In this document: in pieces, positions 1 through 5,270 of the stretch
Layout: every line of letters starts with the position of its first letter
Position numbering within the stretch: the stretch's first letter is position 1
NCBI GenBank assembly: GCA_007116195.1
Contig: SKIX01000129.1
Location: 1 to 5,934 of the forward strand
Length of the DNA stretch: 5,934 bases
Origin: Marinospirillum sp.
Lineage (GTDB): Bacteria > Pseudomonadota > Gammaproteobacteria > Pseudomonadales > Halomonadaceae
Direction of reading: 5' to 3'
The notes under the pieces: generated by a model
What the model saw: only the letters and a program-made list of their open reading frames with translations
What the model was told of the DNA's origin: nothing
Databases searched by the model: none
Translations under genes and position numbers: made by a program

Positions 1-573
1 CCCAGCATCGCCCAAGAACGCATCTTCCCTCGTGTACAAAGCAACCCCGACTATCTTGCAGCAAGAGACTATGCTCTGGTTCAAGGCTGGCATACTCCCG
101 CGCGCTACGTTAACTTGGAAGACTTACCTGACGATGCCTTCACTGATACCAACCGCAATTATCGACTGGTTCAAAAAGCAGGTCACTATAACCAGCTCGG
201 ACGTGCCAAGTTTCGCTTATCCAATCAAAAAGCTATTTATTTGCATGATACCCCCTACCGCCAGGAATTTGGCCGTGAGCAGCGTGCTCTAAGTGCCGGT
301 TGTGTTCGCTTGGAAGACTCTGACAGGCTGGTAGAGGCTTTGCTGGCAAGAAGTAAGACTTGGACCCCTGAGCGCGTAGCCGCTCTCTATGAACAGGGTG
401 AAGAACGCTACCTGCAGGTGCGTCCACGCGTTGCTGTCTACTTGATGTATTGGACGGCCTGGACAGACCATCACGGACGTTTGCAGTGGCGAGAAGATAT
501 CTACGCTAAAGATAGCTTCAGCCAGCCGCAACGACTGGCATTAAAAAAACTGTCACCAAGCCATCATCAATGA
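1..573 (+). CDS. ldtD: L,D-transpeptidase of the YcbB/LdtD type, C-terminal part (5' end outside window)
   Basis: This reading frame is open from the first base, so the gene begins left of the window; about 190 C-terminal codons are present. The family forms 3→3 cross-links between meso-diaminopimelate residues of peptidoglycan stem peptides in the periplasm. Visible here are the end of the catalytic-domain insertion, then GRAKFRLSNQKAIYLHDTP, with the conserved histidine at fragment residue 82. SAGCVRLED follows, with the catalytic cysteine at residue 101, 19 residues after that histidine. The closing strand region VYLMYWTAWTD (about 140–150) and the following DIYAKD are also typical of the YcbB group. 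The N-terminal peptidoglycan-binding region and the signal or anchor segment cannot be seen. The family signature is usually S-H-G-C or S-S-G-C; alanine at that second position is a mild variation. The gene ends in a 7-bp convergent overlap with ptsP. The family assignment is firm, the exact paralogue less so. Confidence 0.9.
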   Translation, partial: PSIAQERIFPRVQSNPDYLAARDYALVQGWHTPARYVNLEDLPDDAFTDTNRNYRLVQKAGHYNQLGRAKFRLSNQKAIYLHDTPYRQEFGREQRALSAGCVRLEDSDRLVEALLARSKTWTPERVAALYEQGEERYLQVRPRVAVYLMYWTAWTDHHGRLQWREDIYAKDSFSQPQRLALKKLSPSHHQ

Positions 574-587
574 GGACTCGGTGTTTT
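543..587. terminator. candidate bidirectional intrinsic terminator at the convergent gene ends
   Basis: CACC at 554–557 pairs with GGTG at 580–583. Inside this stem, AG (559–560) can pair with CT (577–578) and CC (561–562) with GG (574–575), across small mismatches. On the + strand the stem is followed at once by TTTT (584–587). On the − strand it is followed, after four bases, by seven Ts (complement of the A-run 543–549). It could therefore end both the transpeptidase and the ptsP transcripts, although it lies inside their overlapping 3' coding ends. The stem is short and interrupted, so this is a moderate-confidence call. Confidence 0.4.
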
Positions 588-2852
588 CGTACGTGGGCCA
601 GCAAGCCAGCCTAAGCCCAAGTCATTCATAAACACACCGAGATGACCCACCACCTGATCGGTACTGGCACAAGCCAATGTCTTATCTAATAGTTGGCGGG
701 CATCAGTGACCTTGACACGGCGGATGGCGGCTTTCACTCGCGGCAAGCTCGCCAGGTTCATAGACAGGCTCTGATAGCCCATGGCCAAAAGCAAAATAGC
801 GCCTCCTGGATCACCAGCCAGCTCACCGCAAATACTAACGGGCAAACGAGCAGCATGGGCATCACGTGCAATACCAGCCAGAGCATTGAGCACCGCAGGG
901 TGATAGCCGCTATACAATCCAGCAACCTTGGGGTTATCACGATCAACCGCTAGTAAATATTGGGTTAAATCATTACTTCCTACCGAAAGGTAGTCGACCC
1001 GCTCAGCCAACGCCTGAATCTGAAAAAGAGCTGCTGGCACCTCAATCATAGCCCCAACCTGCGGTTTCATAACCGCTAAGCCTTCACCCTGCTTTAATTC
1101 CACCCAAGCACGACGTATTAAAGCGCGTGCTTCTTCAACCTCGCGTACCGAGGTAATCATCGGCAACAGAATGCGCAGGTTATCCAGACCCAAGCTTGCC
1201 CGCAGCATAGCGCGCACCTGGGTTAAAAAGACTTCGGGGTGGTCCAGGCTAAAGCGGATGCCACGCCAACCCAAGCAGGGGTTATCTTCCTCTATAGGAA
1301 AGTAGGGAAGCGGTTTATCCCCCCCGATATCTAGAGTACGCATGGTCACTTCGCGTGGCGCAAAAGCGGATAGCTGTTGTTGGTAAAGGGCGACCTGCTC
1401 CTGCTCACTGGGAAAGCGTTCAGCCATCATAAACTGAACTTCAGTTCGATAAAGACCAACACCTTCAGCACCATAGGCCAGCGCACGCGCATGATCTGCC
1501 GCTAGGCCGGTATTGAGCAGCAAGGGCAATTGGTGCCCATCTTGAGTGATGCAAGGCAAGCCCGCTTCAGCGGCCAAGGACTCAGTAAGCGCTTTTTCTT
1601 CTTCAATAAACAGCTCATATTGACGCAGCAGCTTGTCGTCAGCATGGGTAATAACCTGACCACGATAGCCATCCAAAATCAGCTGCTGGCCCTCTAGCTG
1701 TGCAAAAGGCAGGTCGGTTAAACCCATCACAGTAGGGATGCCCATAGCCCGAGCTAAAATAGCTAAATGCGAGTTACTGGAACCGCGCACTGAAATCAAG
1801 CCAGCCAGCTTTTCTTTTGGCAGCTCACCTAATAAAGCAGGCGATAACTCTTCGCCCACCAACAGGGTTTTTTCTGGATATTCCCGCTGAACGTCACCAC
1901 CGGCCTGAAGATAAGCCAGTACCCGACGTCCCATATCACGGATATCAGCCGCGCGCTCACGTAAATAAGAGTCTTCTACCTTCTCTAAGTACTTTACATG
2001 CCGCTTAACAACATAGGCCAAGGCCCCCTGAGCCCAGTGCCCATCTTCAATCTGCTTAAACACTTCGGCACCCAAGGACTCCTCATCCAGCATTTGCAGG
2101 TAGGCATCAAACAAGGCCTGTTCCTGAGCGCTCACACGGTTCGCTAATTTAAGGCCGACCGAGCGGATATCATCACGCACGGCCTTTAAAGCCTGGCGAA
2201 AGAGTTCTTTTTCTTCGCTAATGGACTCACAAGCCCGCTCAGGCACGCTGTCTAAATCAGCAGGCGGCATGATAACCACAGCCTGACCTATAGCAACACC
2301 CGGTGAAGCAGGCAGGCCTTCGAACACAGCGACTTCTTGCTGCCCTGAAGCCGTTTTGAACATCAGGCTGCCACTGGCCTGGGCATGAGCCAAAACTGCA
2401 GCTAACTGCGCGGCAATAGTGACGAGAAAGGCTTCTTCACCTTCATCAAACTTGCGCTTAATTTTTTGCTGAACAACCAACACGCCCAGCGCATGGCGCT
2501 GGTGAATAATCGGCACACCTAAAAAACTGTGATAACGCTCTTCGCCGGTTTCTGGCAAATAACGATAACGCGCATGAGCAGGTGCATCGTCCAGATTAAG
2601 TGGCTCCTCACGCTGCCCAACATAACCCACCAGACCCTCTGATGGCGCCAAACTGACCTGCCCTATAGCCGCCGCATTAAGGCCCAGGGTGTTCATCAGC
2701 ACATAGCGCCCCTGCTTGGGATCCAAGAGGTAAACAGAGCAAACATCCGTATTCATCGCTTTGCGAACACGCCGCACAATAATAGATAGCGCCGTGTCGA
2801 GGTTACGAGCACTACTCACTTCTTGTACGATTTTTCGCAAAATATCCAGCAT
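567..2852 (-). CDS. ptsP: phosphoenolpyruvate–protein phosphotransferase, EI-Ntr (PtsP)
   Basis: This is enzyme I of the nitrogen-related phosphotransferase system. It autophosphorylates from PEP and passes the phosphate to NPr and on to EIIA-Ntr, a regulatory cascade in the cytoplasm rather than a sugar uptake route. Domains in order are an N-terminal GAF sensor (about 15–155), the PEP-utilising N-terminal region with the NPr-binding helices (about 178–325), the swivelling phosphohistidine domain, and a TIM-barrel PEP-binding domain (about 435–715). The active-site histidine is H362 in SSNSHLAILARAMGIPTVMG. PEP-site motifs are LYRTEVQFM (467–475), RTLDIGGDK (505–513), the GSNDLTQYLLAVDR signature (625–638) and the acid/base cysteine C675 in ICGELAGD. 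The 761-aa length fits full-length PtsP, and the start MLDILRKIVQEV matches the usual family N-terminus. It lies 8 bp behind rppH, the conserved order in gammaproteobacteria. GAF domains of this family sense nitrogen status, with glutamine reported as a ligand. All key residues seen are intact. Confidence 0.97.
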   Translation of the reverse strand: MLDILRKIVQEVSSARNLDTALSIIVRRVRKAMNTDVCSVYLLDPKQGRYVLMNTLGLNAAAIGQVSLAPSEGLVGYVGQREEPLNLDDAPAHARYRYLPETGEERYHSFLGVPIIHQRHALGVLVVQQKIKRKFDEGEEAFLVTIAAQLAAVLAHAQASGSLMFKTASGQQEVAVFEGLPASPGVAIGQAVVIMPPADLDSVPERACESISEEKELFRQALKAVRDDIRSVGLKLANRVSAQEQALFDAYLQMLDEESLGAEVFKQIEDGHWAQGALAYVVKRHVKYLEKVEDSYLRERAADIRDMGRRVLAYLQAGGDVQREYPEKTLLVGEELSPALLGELPKEKLAGLISVRGSSNSHLAILARAMGIPTVMGLTDLPFAQLEGQQLILDGYRGQVITHADDKLLRQYELFIEEEKALTESLAAEAGLPCITQDGHQLPLLLNTGLAADHARALAYGAEGVGLYRTEVQFMMAERFPSEQEQVALYQQQLSAFAPREVTMRTLDIGGDKPLPYFPIEEDNPCLGWRGIRFSLDHPEVFLTQVRAMLRASLGLDNLRILLPMITSVREVEEARALIRRAWVELKQGEGLAVMKPQVGAMIEVPAALFQIQALAERVDYLSVGSNDLTQYLLAVDRDNPKVAGLYSGYHPAVLNALAGIARDAHAARLPVSICGELAGDPGGAILLLAMGYQSLSMNLASLPRVKAAIRRVKVTDARQLLDKTLACASTDQVVGHLGVFMNDLGLGWLAGPRTKTPSPH

Positions 2853-2856
2853 AGAA

Positions 2857-2863
2857 TCCCCTA
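2857..2863 (-). promoter_or_regulatory. ptsP ribosome binding site overlapping the rppH stop codon
   Basis: Read on the − strand the sequence is TAGGGGA, followed four bases later by the ptsP ATG. The TAG is the rppH stop codon, and its G belongs to the GGGG purine run. Ribosomes finishing rppH therefore end on the ptsP start signal, which suggests translational coupling. Confidence 0.6.
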
Positions 2864-3349
2864 GGTTTCGCGCAGCATCCGATGCAAGCGAGGAGCAAGT
2901 TCTAACAAGGCTCGACGATAAACATCGCGTTTAAAGGCAACTACTTGACCCAGAGGATACCAGTAACTGACCCAATCCCAGTTATCAAACTCAGGTTTAT
3001 TCGAGCAATCAAAACAAATTTGTGAGTCTTCACACCTTATCCGCAGTAAAAACCATTTTTGTTTTTGACCTATACATAAAGGCCGACTATTACGGCGAAC
3101 CATGCGCTTCGGCAGACGGTAGCGCAACCAGCCCCGAGTCGCGCCCAAAACCTCAACCTGCTCAGGGGCCAGGCCTATTTCTTCTTTAAGCTCTCGGAAC
3201 AAGGCTTGCTCAGGGGTTTCACGAAATTTAATTCCCCCTTGCGGAAACTGCCACGCATCCTGACCAAAGCGCCTTGCCCAAAGCAGCTGCCCTTGATCAT
3301 TAGCGATTATGATACCAACATTAGGGCGATACCCATCCTCATCTATCAC
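2861..3349 (-). CDS. rppH: RNA pyrophosphohydrolase RppH (Nudix hydrolase)
   Basis: RppH removes pyrophosphate from the 5' triphosphate end of mRNAs, leaving a monophosphate that triggers RNase E-dependent decay. The N-terminus [13 protein letters not shown] is nearly identical to what I recall of the E. coli protein. The Nudix box GX5EX7REUXEEXGU is complete from G38 to L60: G38, E44, R52, E53, E56, E57 and G59 are all present, so the metal-binding glutamates are intact. Other family stretches are [14 protein letters not shown] (26–39), [24 protein letters not shown] and [21 protein letters not shown]. At 162 aa it is in the normal range, with a short C-terminal tail. The start is a GTG codon, chosen because the conserved N-terminus begins there and a GAGGG ribosome binding site sits six bases upstream. 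It is the first gene of the rppH–ptsP operon. Confidence 0.97.
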   Translation of the reverse strand: MIDEDGYRPNVGIIIANDQGQLLWARRFGQDAWQFPQGGIKFRETPEQALFRELKEEIGLAPEQVEVLGATRGWLRYRLPKRMVRRNSRPLCIGQKQKWFLLRIRCEDSQICFDCSNKPEFDNWDWVSYWYPLGQVVAFKRDVYRRALLELAPRLHRMLRET

Positions 3350-3355
3350 GCTGCG

Positions 3356-3360
3356 CCCTC
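3356..3360 (-). promoter_or_regulatory. rppH ribosome binding site supporting a GTG start
   Basis: The − strand reads GAGGG, then six bases, then GTG. This spacing is ideal and supports GTG over the lack of any nearby ATG as the rppH start. Confidence 0.7.
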
Positions 3361-3377
3361 AATAAAGTTTTCAACCT

Positions 3378-3407
3378 ATTGTTCCACAAAGATTGAAAAG
3401 TATTCAA
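3378..3407 (-). promoter_or_regulatory. weak candidate promoter for rppH–ptsP
   Basis: On the − strand TTGAAT (3402–3407) could be a −35 and AACAAT (3378–3383) a −10, separated by 18 bases, giving a leader of roughly 20 bases before the GTG start. An alternative pairs TTTACA (3426–3431) as −35 with TTGAAT (3402–3407) as −10, also with 18 bases between. Neither is a strong match; the region is A/T-rich, so chance matches are likely. Confidence 0.3.
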
Positions 3408-3543
3408 ACTATCCCTGAGGTAAAATGTAAAAAAACTTAATTCCTCAGTAAATTCTGGAGCCTTCAATAGGTTTAGCCCTGCTTAGCCTAATAATACCCC
3501 AGCTGTCGGTGACTCTACCTCTACTGCAAGAAATTTGACCACC

Positions 3544-3607
3544 AGTCGCCGTCACCCTTAACCCAGCGCTTCAGCAAACTAGTGAAGCACAGGGCCGGTC
3601 AGCGACT
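3544..3607. repeat. 64-nt imperfect palindrome (nested inverted repeats)
   Basis: The outer arms AGTCGC (3544–3549) and GCGACT (3602–3607) pair perfectly. Inside them ACC (3554–3556) can pair with GGT (3597–3599) and CCC (3562–3564) with GGG (3592–3594). A central hairpin GCTTCA (3568–3573) / TGAAGC (3583–3588) has a 9-base loop. All arms nest in the correct order, giving one interrupted stem. No T-run follows directly on either strand, so it does not look like an ordinary terminator. It could be a regulatory leader, a REP-like extragenic element, or chance. Confidence 0.35.
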
Positions 3608-3620
3608 CCCCTTAGTTAAA

Positions 3621-3649
3621 TTGCTTTTTATTTGGGGTCACACCACAAT
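3621..3649 (+). promoter_or_regulatory. weak candidate promoter for the ATPase–PIN–trmO operon
   Basis: TTGCTT (3621–3626) as −35 and CACAAT (3644–3649) as −10 are separated by 17 bases and lie about 30 bases before the ATPase start. Spacing is ideal but both boxes match the consensus only partly. It is the best candidate I see upstream of this operon. Confidence 0.3.
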
Positions 3650-3669
3650 TATTGCAGCAGTCAGTCAGC

Positions 3670-3676
3670 GGAGAAG
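3670..3676 (+). promoter_or_regulatory. ribosome binding site of the ATPase gene
   Basis: GGAGAAG ends five bases before the ATG at 3682. The codon directly before that ATG, in the same frame, is a TAG stop (3679–3681), so translation of the ATPase cannot begin further upstream. Together these settle the start. Confidence 0.65.
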
Positions 3677-3681
3677 CTTAG

Positions 3682-4809
3682 ATGCAAGCAACACGATTGG
3701 AACTTGATGGGGTCAGAGGAGTTGGCAAGGTCAGCCTTGAGCTACGTAAAGAGCAAAAAGTCTATGCTTTTATTGGTGCTAATGGCATCGGCAAGACCAA
3801 AACGCTTGAGGCGCTTTTTCAGCTAGTATTTTTTAACAATACTCAGGTGGTCAATCTTAAAGGCCACCTGGGATCCAGCTTCCCCTTCAGTTTTTCCAGC
3901 TTCAAGTGGGGAGACAGCTCTTGTATTCATGCTCCTGCAAACACTGGCACCGTGCTTACAAATTGCCTGACCCAAAATAAAGACTCTTTTCCACACTCAA
4001 ATGCCGTTATCTTTCTAGGCTCTCAGAACCGAGGTTTTGTTCACCACCAGAAGCAAACAGCTAAAGAGCTGGGTAGCCTGCAGGAAAGACGTAGCCGCTA
4101 CCTGAAAGCGGTTATTGAGGGCATGAAAAATAACTTCACCCGTCTGAACATGGGTGACGGGATAGAAAACTGGTTTGTCAGTCTGGCTCAGTCTGCCAAC
4201 CGTTTTCAGAAGAAAGAAGACAATCGGGAGGTGGAAATTGAAACCCTGCTCAAACTGCTGAACCAGATTGATCAGCGTATCGATTCTGAGTTTCTGGAGA
4301 TTGATGGGGATGGCCGTGTCAGCCTTAAGGTCGAGGGCCAAAAGCGCCAGCTGGAACACTTGAGTAGCGGTTTTGCTTCACTGCTGAAAATCCTGCAAGC
4401 CATTATTTCCGGTTATGGTTACTTCACCAATGAAACCCAGCTCCAGAAAGTAAGGGGGCAGGTTTTTATTGATGAAATTGAAAGCCACCTGCATCTAGGC
4501 TGGCAGGCCAAAATCTTACCTCTGCTGAAAAGACTGTTTCCCAATACCACTTTTTATGTCACCACGCATTCTTCCATAGTGCTGGCACAGCTGAAAGAAG
4601 GTGAGGCCTACCGCCTGGAAAGAGACGAAAAAGGTGTGGTTCACAATCGACTGATTCCACAGCCCAACAAATCGGCTCTGGTCGATGTACTCAAGGATGC
4701 CTTTGAGCTAGATATCAACCAGCTCAAGCTTGACAGCTTAACGGCTGAAGGCCAGCAAGAAGCCAAAAGCCAGTTATTAAAACTGGTTAAACATAAGAGG
4801 GAGGCTTAA
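3682..4809 (+). CDS. ABC/SMC-like AAA-family ATPase, probable first component of a two-gene ATPase–PIN system
   Basis: This predicted soluble ATPase of 375 aa belongs to the broad AAA_15/AAA_21 (RecF/SMC-like) group. The Walker A motif is GANGIGKT (32–39), close to the N-terminus. A roughly 190-residue middle region follows, including a charged stretch around 120–200. The ABC signature LSSG is at 227–230, Walker B VFIDE at 261–265 with the catalytic glutamate E265, IESHLHLGW follows (266–274), and the H-loop TTHSS has H296. The DE…HLH…W block resembles the COG3950 / PtuA-type ATPases used in Septu and retron defence modules. After the H-loop only about 75 residues remain and no Toprim motif is seen, so it is not an OLD nuclease. 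There is no signal peptide or membrane segment. It lies 2 bp upstream of a PIN nuclease gene, implying that the two proteins act together, perhaps with the ATPase sensing an invader or holding the nuclease in check. ATP hydrolysis is well supported; a defence role is inference. Confidence 0.85.
   Translation: MQATRLELDGVRGVGKVSLELRKEQKVYAFIGANGIGKTKTLEALFQLVFFNNTQVVNLKGHLGSSFPFSFSSFKWGDSSCIHAPANTGTVLTNCLTQNKDSFPHSNAVIFLGSQNRGFVHHQKQTAKELGSLQERRSRYLKAVIEGMKNNFTRLNMGDGIENWFVSLAQSANRFQKKEDNREVEIETLLKLLNQIDQRIDSEFLEIDGDGRVSLKVEGQKRQLEHLSSGFASLLKILQAIISGYGYFTNETQLQKVRGQVFIDEIESHLHLGWQAKILPLLKRLFPNTTFYVTTHSSIVLAQLKEGEAYRLERDEKGVVHNRLIPQPNKSALVDVLKDAFELDINQLKLDSLTAEGQQEAKSQLLKLVKHKREA
4800..4804 (+). 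promoter_or_regulatory. strong ribosome binding site of the PIN gene inside the ATPase 3' end
   Basis: A perfect GGAGG within the purine run AGAGGGAGG sits seven bases before the PIN ATG and lies inside the last codons of the ATPase gene. It is the strongest Shine–Dalgarno sequence in the window and makes the ATG at 4812 the clear start. Confidence 0.75.
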
Positions 4810-4811
4810 CC

Positions 4812-5270
4812 ATGACACGGAAGGTTCTGCTGGATGCCAATCTGCTGATTGCTGTTTTTGATCCTCAAGCAACAACTGAAAAAACCCGGAAGCAGGAATC
4901 AGAAAATCGGCTCATTGATTTCCTCCAGGATCCTGATGTAGCGCTGGTGATCACACCTTTAATTCGTTATGAGGTTCTCAGAGGCATCCCGTGGCAAGAA
5001 GCAAAAGATTACCAGCAGGTTCGCAGCGCATTGGATCAATTCACTGAACTGGATATTGATCAGTCCACAGCCGAACTGGCCGCCAATTTATTTCGTTTTG
5101 ATCGCCAAATCAGCAACCACGACAAAAATCTGGATAAACGTAAATTAGATGCCTTTCATCTGGCTACCGCCAAATGCCATCAACTGGAACTGGCTTCGCA
5201 GGACTCAGATATTGCCAAGCTGGAATCTCTTTATTCTGAATTTTTGCAGGCTCAGCAGGCTTGGTCATGA
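4812..5270 (+). CDS. PIN-domain (VapC-like) ribonuclease, partner of the upstream ATPase
   Basis: The PIN fold is a metal-dependent nuclease built around clustered acidic residues and is common in toxins such as VapC. This 152-aa protein has the expected arrangement: D8 in KVLLDANLLIAVF at the first strand, E54 in LIRYEVLRG, D113 in KLDAFHLATAKC, and D131 (or D133) in LASQDSDI. All four usual acidic positions are therefore occupied, and an active enzyme is plausible. Length is normal for single-domain PIN proteins, slightly longer than a minimal VapC because of a charged segment at about 18–35. No small VapB-like antitoxin gene lies next to it; its upstream neighbour is the ATPase, 2 bp away. 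That argues against a classical VapBC pair and for an ATPase-controlled effector. Its stop codon overlaps the trmO start (ATGA). The likely substrate is RNA, but the target cannot be read from the sequence. Confidence 0.88.
   Translation: MTRKVLLDANLLIAVFDPQATTEKTRKQESENRLIDFLQDPDVALVITPLIRYEVLRGIPWQEAKDYQQVRSALDQFTELDIDQSTAELAANLFRFDRQISNHDKNLDKRKLDAFHLATAKCHQLELASQDSDIAKLESLYSEFLQAQQAWS

Larger units (their letters stand above)
3350..3681. other. divergent intergenic region between rppH and the ATPase gene
   Basis: This 332-bp stretch separates the leftward rppH–ptsP operon from the rightward ATPase–PIN–trmO operon. I find no supported protein gene and no recognisable tRNA or other known RNA. 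The part next to rppH is A/T-rich. It contains a 6-bp inverted repeat, CTGAGG (3415–3420) and CCTCAG (3443–3448), just upstream of the candidate rppH promoter. The middle part contains the imperfect palindrome at 3544–3607, and the right end carries a weak candidate promoter and ribosome binding site for the ATPase gene. Nothing seen explains why the gap is this long, so it could hold an uncharacterised RNA or regulatory site. Confidence 0.7.

Noticed and set aside
521..539. GCCAG / CTGGC hairpin near the end of the transpeptidase gene, next to an A/T run
   Set aside because: On + it is followed by As rather than Ts, and on − the T-run comes before the stem, so it cannot work as an intrinsic terminator in either direction.
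693..953. Open frame on + antisense to the ptsP 3' half
   Set aside because: Lies wholly within the strongly supported ptsP gene, no ribosome binding site or family resemblance.
3513..3707. Open frame on + (frame 3) ending at TGA 3705–3707, with a possible GTG start at 3582 and a hydrophobic stretch
   Set aside because: No ATG, no ribosome binding site before the GTG, overlap with the ATPase start, and no recognisable family. Probably chance.
3632..3826. 64-codon TTG-started frame over the start of the ATPase gene
   Set aside because: It overlaps the ATPase coding region in another frame and has no motif; a shadow of the real gene.
3682..4809. Reading the ATPase as an OLD-family nuclease (Gabija GajA-like)
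   Set aside because: Only about 75 residues follow the H-loop and no Toprim acidic motifs are seen.
5034..5061. Perfect 7-bp inverted repeat GATCAAT / ATTGATC with a 14-base loop
   Set aside because: It lies in the middle of the PIN coding region, has no T-run, and is explained by similar codons for LDQ and IDQ.
4812..5270. Reading the PIN protein as the toxin of an ordinary VapBC pair
   Set aside because: No small antitoxin gene adjoins it. The upstream neighbour is a 375-aa ATPase and the downstream one is trmO.
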